The notes below the pieces were generated by a model. It was not told where the DNA came from. It did no database searches and was given only the letters and a program-made list of their open reading frames with translations. A stretch of 64,000 bases of DNA from Streptomyces sp. NRRL F-6492 (lineage in GTDB: Bacteria > Actinomycetota > Actinomycetes > Streptomycetales > Streptomycetaceae), in contig NZ_LGEG01000091.1 of the NCBI RefSeq assembly GCF_001280125.1, positions 1-64,000 on the forward strand, in the 5' to 3' direction. A program made the translations under genes and the position numbers. Position 1 is the first letter of the stretch. Each line of letters starts with the position of its first letter. Shown piece after piece: positions 50,014 to 62,639 of this stretch.

Positions 50014-50604
50014 ATGACACGTTTCCGCGAGAGCGTCCGGTCCCTGCTGCGCGAGCAGGTGCTCGACGCCGCCTACCGCCTCGTCGCCGCCGAGGGGTGG
50101 AGCGGGCTGCGCATGACCTCCATCGCGCGGGCCGCCGGCATCAGCCGTCAGACCCTCTACAACGAGTTCGGCGCGAAGGAGGCCATCGGCAACGCCCTGG
50201 TCCAGCGCGAGCTGGAGGGCTTCCTGATCGGCATCGAGCGCGAACTCGACGCGCATCGCGGAGAGTTGGAGGCAGCGGCGGCGGCCGGTGTCGGCTACAC
50301 GCTCCAGCAGACCGTGGACAACCCCCTCATCAAGAGCGTCCTGGTCGCGGCGCGGGGCGGCGAGGACGACCTCCTCGCCTATCTCACCACCCGCACGGAA
50401 CCGGTCTTCGGCACGGCGATGACGATGCTCGACGCGTACGCGACCGAGGCCTGGCCCGACGTGGACGTGGAGTCGCGCGGCCTCGCCGTCGAGACGGTCG
50501 TGCGGCTCACCGTCAGCCACATCGTCCAGCCGGTGGCCTCCCCCTCGGAGACGGCGGCGCGCATCGCCAGGATCACGGCGAGGATCGCCTATCCGGGCGG
50601 CTGA
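50014..50604 (+). CDS. TetR-family transcriptional regulator
   Basis: A 196-residue TetR regulator. The HTH is GLRMTSIARAAGISRQTLYNEFGAKEAIGNALVQREL; the C-terminal domain has LQQTVDNPLIKSVLVAARGGEDDLLAYL. The ATG at 50014 has GGGGGCACG upstream. It is encoded after the butyrolactone operon on the same strand, 89 bp downstream. It may be an independent gene; its target is unknown. Confidence 0.87.
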   Translation: MTRFRESVRSLLREQVLDAAYRLVAAEGWSGLRMTSIARAAGISRQTLYNEFGAKEAIGNALVQRELEGFLIGIERELDAHRGELEAAAAAGVGYTLQQTVDNPLIKSVLVAARGGEDDLLAYLTTRTEPVFGTAMTMLDAYATEAWPDVDVESRGLAVETVVRLTVSHIVQPVASPSETAARIARITARIAYPGG

Positions 50605-50636
50605 GGAGCGCCCCGGACCGCGCCGGACGCGCGACG

Positions 50637-50677
50637 AGGCCCGGTGCCGAACACGGGGGATCTTCGGCACCGGACCT
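50637..50677 (+). terminator. Hairpin terminator after the TetR gene
   Basis: CCGGTGCCGAA (50641-50651) and TTCGGCACCGG (50662-50672) form a perfect 11-bp stem, extended by AGG/CCT with one bulge, loop of 10 nt, followed by an AT-rich stretch. Confidence 0.75.
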
Positions 50678-50850
50678 CTGTTGAATATTCTACGAGATCC
50701 TCCGGGGTGCTCGCGCACGACCCGTCGGCCCGCGGACGCCGACGGGCGAAGCGCGGGCCGGCGGGGTACACCTCCCCTGAGACGCGGACACGGCCGGACC
50801 CGCCCGGCACACCCCTCGCCCGCGTCGCCGACGCCGAGGAGGAGGCCGCC

Positions 50851-51057
50851 GTGGAAGGCAGGAGCAAGGGATTCGTGCAGTCCTTCAACCGTCTCGGGGG
50901 ATACGGGTTCGTCGTCCCCGTCGGCTCCGAGGAGCAGGTCTGGTTCAGCGCGGAGGACATCGAGGACGAGAGCCGGACCGTCTCGGAGGGACAGCAGGTC
51001 TCCTTCGTCCTGGTCCTCGGGGACGGCCGCTTCGAGGCCAAGGAGCTGCGCGTCTGA
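50851..51057 (+). CDS. Cold-shock-like (CspA-type) protein, divergent
   Basis: A 68-residue protein with a CSD-like beta-barrel. The segment KGFVQSFNRLGGYGFV replaces the canonical KGFGFI RNP1, and QVWFSAEDI replaces the VFVHFS RNP2; both nucleic-acid motifs are degenerate. The GTG at 50851 is preceded by GGAGGAGG at good spacing. It may bind single-stranded RNA or DNA, but with altered surface residues. It sits between a terminator and the B12 riboswitch. Confidence 0.75.
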   Translation: MEGRSKGFVQSFNRLGGYGFVVPVGSEEQVWFSAEDIEDESRTVSEGQQVSFVLVLGDGRFEAKELRV

Positions 51058-51069
51058 CGCCCACCGCGC

Positions 51070-51088
51070 CCCGGGGAGGCTCCCCGGG
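51070..51088 (+). terminator. Short hairpin after the cold-shock-like gene
   Basis: CCCGGGGA (51070-51077) pairs with TCCCCGGG (51081-51088) around a GGC loop, 12 bp after the stop codon and just before the riboswitch. Confidence 0.55.
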
Positions 51089-51104
51089 CCGGTGGTACTG
51101 TGCC

Positions 51105-51285
51105 GAGGCCAGTCGCACCTTTGTACGCGCCCGAACGGGTGCGTGCACGGGTCGGGGAATCCGGTGGAAGACCGGAACTGACGCGCAGCGGTGAGGGCGA
51201 CGGGCGGAGCATCGGCCACTGGGCGGCGACGACGGCCCGGGAAGGCGCCCCGTCCGGCCGACCCCGAGTCCGAAGACCTGCTGGC
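51105..51285 (+). promoter_or_regulatory. Cobalamin riboswitch upstream of the BtuFCD-type operon
   Basis: The element contains, in order, GGGGAATCCGGTG, GACCGGAACTGACGCGCAGCGGTGAG (B12-box core), a CCACTGG arm, GGGAAGGC and the 3' GAGTCCGAAGACCTGC, matching the conserved order of the cobalamin (AdoCbl) riboswitch. It lies 77 bp upstream of the substrate-binding-protein gene and should turn the transporter off when B12 is plentiful. Confidence 0.92.
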
Positions 51286-51361
51286 GGCCCCGGCGCACGC
51301 CCGCCCGGGGAGCACCGTACGACAGGCTCCGCGTATGAGCCGTGGCCGCAGAGGAAGTCCC

Positions 51362-52423
51362 GTGCCGCTCGCACACCCCGTCCGCTCCGCCGTGCTGTTC
51401 CTGACCGGAGCCCTGCTCCTGACCGCGACCGGCTGCGGCGTGGGGACCACCCCCGCCCCCGTCCGGCCCGCGGGCGGCGCCGGGGAGGCGAAGACCGGAC
51501 ACCCCGTCACCCTCGACGACAACTGCGGACGGCCCGTCCGCGTCGAGCGCGCGCCGGAACGGGCCGTCGCCCTCGACCAGGGCGCGGCGGAGATCATGCT
51601 CTCCCTGGGCCTCGCCGACCGCATGGTGGGCACCGGCACCTGGACGGACCCCGTCCTCAAGGGGCTTGAGAAGGAGAACGCCAAGGTCCCGCGCCTCGCC
51701 GACCGCTACCCCTCCTTCGAGAAGGTCCTCGACGCCGAACCCGACTTCGCCGCCGCCTCCTTCACGTACACCCTCGGCAAGGGCGGGGTGGCGACCCGCG
51801 AGCGGTTCGAGAAGCTCGGCGTCCCCACGTACCTCTCGCCCACCGACTGCGTCGGCAAGGACAACAGCGGCGACGGCGACGGCGTCCGCGTCCGGCCGCT
51901 CACCATGGAGACGGTCTACGGCGAGATCCGCGACCTGGCCCGGATCTTCGCGGTCCCGGAGCGCGGCGAGAAGCTCGTCGCGCAGCTCAAGTCCCGTGTG
52001 ACGAAGGCCGCTTCGGGCGGCGGCTTCGAGGACGCCACGGTCCTCTACTGGTTCGCCAACTCCGAGGCGCCCTACATGGCGGGCTGCTGCGGCGCCCCCG
52101 GCATCGTCTCCCGCGAACTCGGCGCGAAGAACGTCTTCGACGACACCAAGGAGGAGTGGCCCCAGATCAACTGGGAGACCGTCGCCGACCGCGACCCCGA
52201 CGTCCTCGTCATCGGCGACCTCACCCGCCGCTCGCAGTCGGCCGAGAGCGCCGCCAAGAAGATCGAGTTCCTGGAGTCCGACCCGGTCACCCGCACCATG
52301 ACGGCGGTCAGGAACAAGCGGTACGTGCTCCTCAGCGGCCAGGCGCTCAACCCCACGATCCGCACCGTCGAGGCCGTCGAGAAGGTGGCGGCCGCGCTCC
52401 GCTCGTACGGTCTCGCCAAGTGA
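51362..52423 (+). CDS. ABC transporter substrate-binding lipoprotein, B12-type (BtuF-like)
   Basis: A 353-residue lipoprotein. The signal peptide ends in LTATGC with the modified Cys at residue 25, then a BtuF/FepB-like fold (VALDQGAAEIMLSLGLADRMVGTGTW, DPDVLVIGDL). The GTG at 51362 follows GAGGAAG 5 nt upstream; an ATG at 51335 would add nine residues. The riboswitch directly upstream and the BtuC/BtuD partners downstream (4-bp overlaps) identify cobalamin or cobinamide as the likely cargo. Confidence 0.88.
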   Translation: MPLAHPVRSAVLFLTGALLLTATGCGVGTTPAPVRPAGGAGEAKTGHPVTLDDNCGRPVRVERAPERAVALDQGAAEIMLSLGLADRMVGTGTWTDPVLKGLEKENAKVPRLADRYPSFEKVLDAEPDFAAASFTYTLGKGGVATRERFEKLGVPTYLSPTDCVGKDNSGDGDGVRVRPLTMETVYGEIRDLARIFAVPERGEKLVAQLKSRVTKAASGGGFEDATVLYWFANSEAPYMAGCCGAPGIVSRELGAKNVFDDTKEEWPQINWETVADRDPDVLVIGDLTRRSQSAESAAKKIEFLESDPVTRTMTAVRNKRYVLLSGQALNPTIRTVEAVEKVAAALRSYGLAK

Positions 52424-53474
52424 CCCCCGCCCCTCCGGCGGCCGCCTCGGTACGGAAGGGAGCGGCGGCCCTGCTGTGGACGGCGGCCGGACTCGCGCTC
52501 CTGGCCGTATCGGTGGCCGTGGCGATCACCATCGGACCGGCCCGCATCGGCGTCGCCGACGTGTGGGCGACGGTCGCCGCCCACCTCGGCGGCGGCGCCC
52601 CGGCGCTCTCCCCGATCCGGGACGGGATCGTGTGGGACCTGCGGCTGCCCCGCACCCTCCTGGCCGCCGCCTGCGGCGCCGGGCTCGCCCTCTGCGGCGC
52701 GGTGATGCAGTCGCTGCTGCGCAACCCGCTCGCCGACCCCTTCGTCCTGGGCGTCTCCTCCGGCGCCTCGACCGGCGCGGTCGCGGTCGTCGTCCTCGGG
52801 CTCGGCGGGGGACTCCTCTCCGTCACCGGCGGCGCGTTCCTCGGGGCGGTCTGCTCCTTCGCGCTCGTGCTGCTGCTCAGCCACACCCTCGGCGGCTCGA
52901 CGGACCGCGTGGTCCTCTCCGGCGTCGCCGCCATGCAGCTCTTCTCCGCCCTCACCTCCTTCGTGGTGATGACAGCCGCCGACGCGGAGACCACCCGGGG
53001 CGTCCTCTTCTGGCTGCTCGGCTCGCTCGCCGGGGCCGGCTGGACCGACGTGTGGGTGTGCCTCGCGGTCCTCGCGGCGGCCCTGACGACCTGCCTCGGA
53101 CACGCGCGGACCCTGGACGCGTTCGCCTTCGGCGAGGAGGCCGCCGCCTCCCTCGGCGTCACCGTCGCCCGGACCCGGCTCGTCCTCCTGTGCGTCACCG
53201 CCCTCCTGACGGCCGCCCTGGTCTCCGCCGCCGGGGCCATCGGCTTCGTCGGGCTCGTCCTGCCGCACGCCGCCCGCGCGCTCGCCGGCCCCGGGCACGC
53301 CCGGCTCCTGCCGGTCACCGCCCTGGCCGGAGCGGTCTTCCTCGTCTGGGCCGACACGCTCGCCCGCACCGTCCTCGACCCCCAGGAGGTCCCGGTGGGC
53401 GTGGTCACCTCGCTGATCGGCGTACCGGCCTTCGTCCTCGTCCTCTACCGCACGCGAAGCACGAGGAGCACGCG

Positions 53475-53478
<4 letters not shown>
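52420..53478 (+). CDS. FecCD/BtuC-type ABC transporter permease
   Basis: A 352-residue permease with about ten membrane helices of the FecCD/BtuC type (RLPRTLLAAACGAGLALCGAVMQSLLRNPLADPFVLGVSSGASTGA; GFVGLVLPHAARALAGPGHARLLPVTALAGAVFLVWADTLART). The GTGA start overlaps the preceding gene by 4 bp. It forms the transmembrane channel for the BtuF-like protein. Confidence 0.92.
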
Positions 53479-54356
<878 letters not shown>

Positions 54357-55763
54357 CCGGGCGGGGCGGTGAGGTTGTTCTCCCGGAGCGTCTCCGTGTA
54401 CGCCTCCAGGAGCCGCAGGTGGTACTCCAGCGGGGCGCCGTCCGGGTTCTCGCGGCCCAGCGGCGTCGTCGGCTCCGGGCACCAGGTGGTGAACCGGGGC
54501 GTGATCCCGCGCGACATGAAGAACCGCAGGCCCTCCCGGGTGGAGGCGATCGCCTCGTCCACGGTCAGGAAGCCCGTGGGACGCGCCATCTCGACCCCGG
54601 CGACGAAGTTCGGGATGACGTTGCGCGGCCCGAAGACCTCCGCCGAGTCCAGGATCCGGCGGTGCCACTCGTCCCGGCCGATGTAGCGCTCCTTGCCGGG
54701 GCAGTACAGCTCGAACAGGCGCCGGTCCCACACCTCGTAGTTCGGGTGGTAGATCCGGATGCCGTAGTCGTGGAAGCGCTGCACGTCCGCCTTGGGCAGG
54801 GCCTGCGCGACCACCTTGCCGATCCAGCGGCCGGGGAAGCGCTCCTCGATCGCCTGCGCGTACTGCCCGTAGAAGTCGGCCTCGTCCTTCCCGCCGACCT
54901 TCGAGGTGACGGCCCCGCCGGTCAGGGTGTAGGCGGTCGACGCGCGGGCCGTGTCGTGCCGGTCGATGATCTCCAGGGCCTCCAGGACCTCGTCCACCGG
55001 CTTCACCCCGGTGTACGGGCGGCCCGCCGCCTTGTGCTGGCGCCAGTTGTGGTTGATGTCGCAGTACTGGCACTCCTCCTTGGCGCCGAAGTACTGGCAC
55101 ACCCGGAAGACCGTCAGGTAGATCAGGTAGCCCCACTGGATCGTCGGCGCCACCTCCATCACGGACTTGCCGTTCGACAGCGGGTGCCGGTAGTACTCCG
55201 GCATCGGCGGCAGGCCGACGTCCGCGATCCGCGACCCGTCCAGGAACAGCGCGAGCGCCCCGTCCTCGTCCGGCGCGACCCGGTACGGCGAGGACGGGTT
55301 CACCCGCACCGACACCACCGTGCGGCGCAGCCCGTAGGGGCCGCCGGTCAGCACGATCTCCTCCGGCGGGCGGTTCAGGGCCGCCTCCCCGAGCTCCGGC
55401 AGCGTCCGGTGGTCGAAGGAGAAGATGAAGTACGACTTCGGCTTCACCTCGCCCCCCTCGTTGCCGGAGAGGGCGGAGGGGTCGAAGGCGACCCCGCCGC
55501 GCAGCAGGTCCTCCTTGAACACGGCCTCCCGGGGAATCCCCGGGAAGCGCTCCATGAGGGACTCCACGACGGACGTGCGGGTGGGTGCGACGCTGGACAC
55601 AGGCGGGTCTCCGGAGGTCAGGGGCTTATGGAGCCGACGTGTACCCCACGCTACGCGCGCGCACCCGCGACGGGGCGGCCGGGGGCCCGGCGGCCGGTCG
55701 GCCGGCCCGTGCGGGGCCCGGCCGAGGGGGCCGGGCGAGCGGCCCCGGCCCCCTCGGTTCCCG

Positions 55764-58082
55764 TCACGAGCCGGACAGCTCCTCCCGTACGGTGCGGGCG
55801 GCGGCGACCAGGTTCTCCAGGGAGGCCCGGGTCTCCGGCCAGGCGCGGGTCTTCAGACCGCAGTCGGGGTTGACCCACAGCCGCTCGGCGGGGATCGCCT
55901 CCAGACCGGTGCGCAGCAGGGCCGCCGCCTCCTCGGCGCTCGGCACCCGGGGCGAGTGGATGTCCCAGACGCCGGGACCGGCCTCGCGCGGGTAGCCGTG
56001 GGCGGCGAGCTCGCGGGCCACCTGCATGTGGGAGCGGGCCGCCTCCAGGCTGATGACGTCGGCGTCGAGGTCGTCGATGGCCTGGACGACGTCGCCGAAC
56101 TCGGCGTAGCACATGTGGGTGTGGACCTGGGTGTCCGGCCGTACGCCGCTGGTGGCGAGCCGGAACGACTCGGTCGCCCACGCCAGGTACGCCGGGCGGT
56201 CGGCCGCCCGCAGCGGCAGCGTCTCGCGCAGCGCCGGCTCGTCCACCTGGATGACGGAGGTGCCGGCCGCCTCCAGGTCGCCCACCTCGTCGCGCAGGGC
56301 GAGGGCGACCTGCCGGGCGGTCTCGCCGAGCGGCTGGTCGTCGCGGACGAAGGACCAGGCGAGCATGGTGACGGGCCCGGTCAGCATGCCCTTGACGGGC
56401 TTGGCGGTGAGCGACTGGGCGTAGGAGGTCCAGCGCACCGTCATCGGCCCGGGCCGCGAGACGTCCCCGGCGAGCACCGGCGGGCGGACGTAGCGGGTGC
56501 CGTACGACTGGACCCAGCCGTGCCGGGTGGCGAGGTAGCCGTCGAGCTGCTCGGCGAAGTACTGCACCATGTCGTTGCGCTCGGGCTCGCCGTGCACCAG
56601 GACGTCGACGCCGGTCTTCTCCTGGTACGCGACCACCTCCTGGATCTCGGCCCGGATCCGCTCCTCGTACCCGGCCGTGTCGATCCGGCCCGCCCGCAGG
56701 TCGGCGCGGGCGGTGCGCAGCTCGCCGGTCTGCGGGAAGGAGCCGATGGTGGTGGTCGGGAGCAGCGGCAGGCCCAGGTGGGCGCGCTGGGCGGCGGCCC
56801 GCTCGGGGTACGGCTGCGAACGGCGGGCGTCCGTGCCGGTGACGGCCCCGGTGCGGGCGCGCACGGCCGGGTTCCGGGTGATGGGGGAGTTCGCGCGGGA
56901 GGCGAGGGCGGCCCGGTTGGCGGCCAGCTCGCCCGCGATCGCGTCGGTGCCCCGGGACAGGCCCCCGGCCAGCGTCGTGATCTCGGCGGTCTTCTGCCGC
57001 GCGAAGGAGAGCCAGCGCAGGATCTGCGGGTCGACGTCCTTCTCGGCCGCCGCGTCGAGCGGCACGTGGAGCAGGGAGCAGGAGGCGGAGACGTCGACCC
57101 GGTCGGCCAGGCCGAGCAGGGTGCCCAGCACGGACAGGGACTTCTCCAGGTCGTTGACCCAGATGTTGCGGCCGTCGACCACACCGGCGACGAGCCGCTT
57201 GCCGGGCAGGCCGCCGACGGCGGCGAGCCCGCCCAGGTTGGCCGCCGCCGGACCGGTGAAGTCGAGCGCGAGGCCCTCGACCGGGGCCTTGGCCAGCACG
57301 GGCAGGGCGTCGCCGAGCCGGTCGAAGTACGAGGCGACGAGGAGCTTCGGCCGGTCGGTGAGCGCGCCGAGGTCGCGGTAGGCGCGCGCGGCGGCGTTCA
57401 GGTCGGCCGGGGTCCGGTCCTGGACGAGCGCGGGCTCGTCGAGCTGCACCCACTCGGCGCCGGCCGCGCGCAGGTCCGCGAGGACCTCCGCGTACACCGG
57501 CAGGAGCCGGTCGAGCAGGGTCAGCGGGTCGAAGTCGGCGGGCACGCCCGGCGCGGGCTTGGCGAGCAGCAGGTAGGTGACGGGCCCGACGAGGACGGGG
57601 CGGGCCGTCAGCCCCAGGGCGAGGGCCTCCTCCAGCTCCGCGACCTGCTTGCCGGAGTCGGCGGTGAAGACCGTGCCGGGGCCCAGCTCCGGGACCAGGT
57701 AGTGGTAGTTGGTGTCGAACCACTTCGTCATCTCCAGCGGGGCGACGTCCTGCGTGCCGCGCGCCATCGCGAAGTAGCCGTCCAGGGGATCGGCCGCGAC
57801 GGCCTCGCGGTGCCGCGCGGGGATCGCGCCCACCATGACGGTGGTGTCCAGGACGTGGTCGTAGTACGAGAAGTCGCCGGTCGGCACCTCGTGGACGCCG
57901 GCCCCGGCCAGCTGCTTCCAGTTCGTTCGGCGCAGTTCGGCGGCGGTGGCCCGGAGGGCGTCGGCGGTGACGCGGCCCTTCCAGTAGCCCTCGACCGCCT
58001 TCTTCAGCTCCCGGTCGCGGCCCTGGCGGGGGTAGCCGTACACGGTGGCCCGTGCTGCCGCGGCTGCGGACTTCGTGGTCAC
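55764..58082 (-). CDS. metE: Cobalamin-independent methionine synthase
   Basis: A 772-residue MetE with both barrel domains. The zinc ligands are visible in [11 protein letters not shown] (His and Cys) and [11 protein letters not shown] (Cys), with the intervening Glu in [11 protein letters not shown]. The N-terminal half has [22 protein letters not shown] and [26 protein letters not shown]. It transfers a methyl group from 5-methyltetrahydrofolate to homocysteine without B12. The GTG at 58082 has AAGGAG. A cobalamin riboswitch precedes it, so it is made only when B12 is scarce. Confidence 0.95.
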   Translation of the reverse strand: MTTKSAAAAARATVYGYPRQGRDRELKKAVEGYWKGRVTADALRATAAELRRTNWKQLAGAGVHEVPTGDFSYYDHVLDTTVMVGAIPARHREAVAADPLDGYFAMARGTQDVAPLEMTKWFDTNYHYLVPELGPGTVFTADSGKQVAELEEALALGLTARPVLVGPVTYLLLAKPAPGVPADFDPLTLLDRLLPVYAEVLADLRAAGAEWVQLDEPALVQDRTPADLNAAARAYRDLGALTDRPKLLVASYFDRLGDALPVLAKAPVEGLALDFTGPAAANLGGLAAVGGLPGKRLVAGVVDGRNIWVNDLEKSLSVLGTLLGLADRVDVSASCSLLHVPLDAAAEKDVDPQILRWLSFARQKTAEITTLAGGLSRGTDAIAGELAANRAALASRANSPITRNPAVRARTGAVTGTDARRSQPYPERAAAQRAHLGLPLLPTTTIGSFPQTGELRTARADLRAGRIDTAGYEERIRAEIQEVVAYQEKTGVDVLVHGEPERNDMVQYFAEQLDGYLATRHGWVQSYGTRYVRPPVLAGDVSRPGPMTVRWTSYAQSLTAKPVKGMLTGPVTMLAWSFVRDDQPLGETARQVALALRDEVGDLEAAGTSVIQVDEPALRETLPLRAADRPAYLAWATESFRLATSGVRPDTQVHTHMCYAEFGDVVQAIDDLDADVISLEAARSHMQVARELAAHGYPREAGPGVWDIHSPRVPSAEEAAALLRTGLEAIPAERLWVNPDCGLKTRAWPETRASLENLVAAARTVREELSGS

Positions 58083-58265
58083 GGAGATCTCCTTCGCGAG
58101 ATGAATCCCTGAGGTCCCGGTGACGGGACGGGGGCGCGAAGGGGCGACGGACCGGGCGGGACGGGAACGCGCGGCGGGGCGCGGTTCGTCCGCCTGGTAT
58201 GTGCGCCGACCCGCCCTCGAGGTCACCGGGATGTCCGCGCGCGGAATCGTCCGCGTGCGGGCAAC

Positions 58266-58450
58266 GGGCAGGTCTTCGGACTCGCGGGCACGCCCACCGG
58301 ACTCGTCCGGCGGACACCTACTGGCCGTCGCTTCCCAGACCCTTCCCGGGCCCAGTGCGTATGACGGCGGTCGTTCCCGCTCACCGCTGCGGGGCAGTCC
58401 CGGATTCCCACCGGGTTCCCTCTTGCGACGCATCCCGCCTGGCGGACGGG
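58266..58450 (-). promoter_or_regulatory. Cobalamin riboswitch upstream of metE
   Basis: Read on the minus strand, the element has CCCGGTGGGAATCCGGGACTG, the B12-box core CCCCGCAGCGGTGAG, GTCTGGGAAGCGACGG, and the 3' GAGTCCGAAGACCTGCC, in the order of the cobalamin riboswitch. About 180 nt of leader separate it from the metE start; no further element is clear in 58083-58265. Confidence 0.93.
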
Positions 58451-58563
58451 GCGAACCAGCTGCCGGGCCAGCCTACGGGGTCCGTTCCGGGAGCGGGGGC
58501 GGGTATCTCGCCATTCGGACGAAGGGGTGGGACGGACGGGTGACCGGGGCCGGGCACGGCAGT

Positions 58564-58597
58564 GGGGCCGGGGACGGCACCACCCGTCCCCGGCCCC
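58564..58597 (-). terminator. Hairpin terminator downstream of the glyoxylate operon
   Basis: GGGGCCGGGGACGG (58564-58577) and CCGTCCCCGGCCCC (58584-58597) form a perfect 14-bp stem with a CACCAC loop, ~70 bp beyond the 3-hydroxyacyl-CoA dehydrogenase stop. Confidence 0.75.
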
Positions 58598-58669
58598 TCG
58601 CCGTACCGCCGCCGGGTCCTCTCGTGGACCCTCCACCGGGCCCGTCCCCGGCGGCGGGCGCCGGCCCCC

Positions 58670-59584
58670 TCAGGCCGGCCGTCCGGGCGTCTCCGCCCGG
58701 TCGTACGTGTGGAACCCCCGGCCGCTCTTGCGGCCGAGCAGCCCCGCCTCCACCATCCGCAGGAGCAGCGGCGGCGGCGCGTACAGGGGCTCCTTGAACT
58801 CCTCGTACAGCGAGTCCGCGATGGAGGCGACCGTGTCGAGCCCGATCAGGTCCGCGAGCCGCAGCGGCCCCATCGGGTGGGCGCAGCCCAGCTCCATGCC
58901 CCGGTCGACGTCCGTGGCGGACGCGAAGCCCGACTCGGTCATCCGGATCGCGGACAACAGGTAGGGGACGAGCAGGGCGTTGACGACGAACCCGGCCCGG
59001 TCGCGGGAGCCGATGGCGGTCTTGCCCAGGGTGCGGGTCGCGAAGTCCGTCACCGCGGCCGTCGTCGCCGCCGAGGTGTGGAGGGTCGTGACGATCTCCA
59101 CGAGCGGCAGCACGGGCACCGGGTTGAAGAAGTGCAGCCCCACGACCCGGTCGGCGTGCTCGGTGGCCATGGCGAGCCGCATGACCGGCAGGGAGGAGGT
59201 GTTGGTGGCGAGGACCGCCGCCGGATCGGTGACGATCTTGTCGAGCGCGGCGAACACCCCGGTCTTGACGGCGGGGTCCTCGACGACGGCCTCGACGACG
59301 AGCTGCCGGTCCGCGAGGTCGGCCATTTCGGCGGTGGCCGTGATCCGGGCGAGCGCGGCCTCGGCGGAAGGGCGGTCCGACTTGCCCCGCTGCACGGCCC
59401 GTTCGAGGGAGACGGCGACGCGCTCGCGGGCGGCGCGCGCCGCCCGGCCGTCCGCCTCGCAGATCACGGTGGGGAGTCCGGCCCGCGCGCACACCTCGGC
59501 GATCCCCGCGCCCATCTGGCCGCCGCCCACGACGCCGACGCGCCGGATGCCACCGCCCGGACCGGCGCCCGCGCCGCCGCTCAC
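58670..59584 (-). CDS. 3-hydroxyacyl-CoA (3-hydroxybutyryl-CoA) dehydrogenase
   Basis: A 304-residue Hbd/FadB2-type dehydrogenase: the GVVGGGQMGAGIAE nucleotide motif at the N-terminus, HFFNPVPVLPLVEIV (His-Phe-Phe-Asn-Pro signature) and a C-terminal helical domain (ELGCAHPMGPLRLADLIGLD). It oxidises 3-hydroxybutyryl-CoA with NAD(P)+. The GTGA start overlaps the aceB stop by 4 bp, so it is co-translated with malate synthase, joining C4 acyl-CoA turnover to the glyoxylate shunt. Confidence 0.92.
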   Translation of the reverse strand: MSGGAGAGPGGGIRRVGVVGGGQMGAGIAEVCARAGLPTVICEADGRAARAARERVAVSLERAVQRGKSDRPSAEAALARITATAEMADLADRQLVVEAVVEDPAVKTGVFAALDKIVTDPAAVLATNTSSLPVMRLAMATEHADRVVGLHFFNPVPVLPLVEIVTTLHTSAATTAAVTDFATRTLGKTAIGSRDRAGFVVNALLVPYLLSAIRMTESGFASATDVDRGMELGCAHPMGPLRLADLIGLDTVASIADSLYEEFKEPLYAPPPLLLRMVEAGLLGRKSGRGFHTYDRAETPGRPA

Positions 59585-61188
59585 GCCGTCACGTCCGCGG
59601 TCGTGACGGTCCGGACGAGGTGGCGGGAGTACGCCTCCGGGGTGAAGAAGAGCGGCAGTTCGGCGGCGAGCGCGGTGCTCTCGAAGAGCTCCCGCACCTC
59701 GTCGGGCGCCGCCCACGGGAACTCGGCGCCGAGCGCCTCCAGTTCCCGGTCGAGCAGCTCCAGGACGGCGTCGCGCTCCAGGACCCGGCGCCGGAGCCAC
59801 TGCCAGATCTGGACGCGGGCGATCTCGGCGGTCGCGGCGTCCTCGATCAGGCCGTCGAGGACGACGGAGCCCCTGCCCCGGATCCAGGCGTCGTAGTAGC
59901 GGAGGACGACGGCGATGTTGGTGCGGACCCCCTCCTCGGTCGGCGGGCCGCCGATCCGCCGCACCGCGAGCAGGTCCCCGGCGGTCACCCGCACGTCCTC
60001 GCGGCTCCGGTCGAGCTGGTGCGGGCGCTCCCCGAGCACCCCGTCGAAGACCTCGCGGCAGACCGGCACCAGACCCGGGTGGGCCACCCACGAGCCGTCG
60101 AAGCCGTCCTCCGCCTCCCGCTCCTTCTCCAGGCGGACGGTGGCGAGCACGGCCTCGTTCGCGGCCGGGTCCCCGGCCGGGACCTGGGCGGCCATCGCGC
60201 CGACGGCGTGGGCCCCGCGCCGGTGGCAGGTGCGCACGAGCAGTTCGGTGTACGCCCGCATGAACGGCGCCGTCATCGTCACCTTCGCCCGGTCGGGCAG
60301 CAGGAAGTCGGAGCGGTGGCCGAAGGTCTTGATCAGGCTGAACAGGTAGTCCCAGCGGCCCGCGTTGAGCCCCGAACCGTGCTCCCGCAGCTCGTGGAGG
60401 ATCTCCTCCATCTCGAACGCGGCCGTGATCGTCTCGATGAGGACGGTGGCGCGGACGGTGCCCCGGGGGATGCCCAGGAGCTCCTGGGCCAGCAGGAACA
60501 CGTCGTTCCACAGGCGCGCCTCGTACCGGTTCTCCAGCTTGGGGAGGTAGAAGTACGGGCCGTACCCGGCGTCGATCTGCCGCCGGGCGCAGTGGAAGAA
60601 GTACAGGCCGAAGTCGACGAGCGCGGCCGGCACCGGGCCGCCGTCGAACTCCAGGTGCTCCTCGTCGAGGTGCCAGCCGCGCGGCCGGACCACGATCGTG
60701 GGCAGCCGGCCGTCGCGGAGCCGGTGCTCCCGGCCCTCGTCGGTGGTGAAGGCGAGCCGCCGCTCGACCGCGTCGAGCAGCACGACCTGGCCCCCGACCA
60801 CGTTCTCCCAGGTGGGCGCGGTGGCGTCCTCGAAGTCGGCCATCCACACACTGGCACCGGAGTTGAGCGCCTCGACCGCCGCCCGCCGTTCCGGCGGGCC
60901 GGTGATCTCCACCCGGCGGTCGGCGAGCCCGGGAGCGGGCGGGGCGACCCGCCAGGTGGGGTCGGCGCGCACGGAGGAGGTGACGAGCGGGAAGTCGAGC
61001 GGCGAGCCGGTGGCGAGCCGGATGGCCTGCCGGCGCCGCTCCTTCAGGAGCCACCGCCGGCGCTCGGAGAAGGCGGCGGCGAGCCGGCCGACGAAGTCCA
61101 GGGCGTCGGCGGTGAGGATCTCGTCGTGGCGGTCGCCCGGGGCCGCGAGCACGCGGACCTGGCGGGTCGGGACGGCGCTGGTGGTCAT
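59581..61188 (-). CDS. aceB: Malate synthase
   Basis: A 535-residue malate synthase A. Motifs include WMADFEDATAPTWENVVGGQV, YFYLPKLENRYEARLWNDVF, ATVLIETITAAFEMEEILHELREHGSGLN and WDYLFSLIKTFG (catalytic barrel). It condenses acetyl-CoA with glyoxylate to malate. The ATG at 61188 follows AGGAGA. It is the second gene of the aceA-aceB-hbd operon. Confidence 0.94.
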   Translation of the reverse strand: MTTSAVPTRQVRVLAAPGDRHDEILTADALDFVGRLAAAFSERRRWLLKERRRQAIRLATGSPLDFPLVTSSVRADPTWRVAPPAPGLADRRVEITGPPERRAAVEALNSGASVWMADFEDATAPTWENVVGGQVVLLDAVERRLAFTTDEGREHRLRDGRLPTIVVRPRGWHLDEEHLEFDGGPVPAALVDFGLYFFHCARRQIDAGYGPYFYLPKLENRYEARLWNDVFLLAQELLGIPRGTVRATVLIETITAAFEMEEILHELREHGSGLNAGRWDYLFSLIKTFGHRSDFLLPDRAKVTMTAPFMRAYTELLVRTCHRRGAHAVGAMAAQVPAGDPAANEAVLATVRLEKEREAEDGFDGSWVAHPGLVPVCREVFDGVLGERPHQLDRSREDVRVTAGDLLAVRRIGGPPTEEGVRTNIAVVLRYYDAWIRGRGSVVLDGLIEDAATAEIARVQIWQWLRRRVLERDAVLELLDRELEALGAEFPWAAPDEVRELFESTALAAELPLFFTPEAYSRHLVRTVTTADVTA

Positions 61189-61223
61189 CGGTGTCTCCTG
61201 AGGGGGAGCGGGTGGCGCGGGGG

Positions 61224-61262
61224 GAGAAGGAGGAGGAGAAGGAGGAGGAGAAGGAGGAGGAG
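61224..61262. repeat. Purine-only 12-bp tandem repeats between aceA and aceB
   Basis: GAGAAGGAGGAG occurs three times in register (61224-61259), followed by GAG, within a longer purine-only tract (61221-61262). In the aceA-aceB transcript, the tract is pyrimidine-only. Confidence 0.85.
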
Positions 61263-61328
61263 CGGGGGTGCGGAGAGGGGTGCGGGGACGGGTGACGTGG
61301 ACACCCGCCCCCGCGGCTCGGACACCCC

Positions 61329-62612
<1,284 letters not shown>

Positions 62613-62639
62613 GATGGTCCCTCCCGGGGAGTGTCGAAC

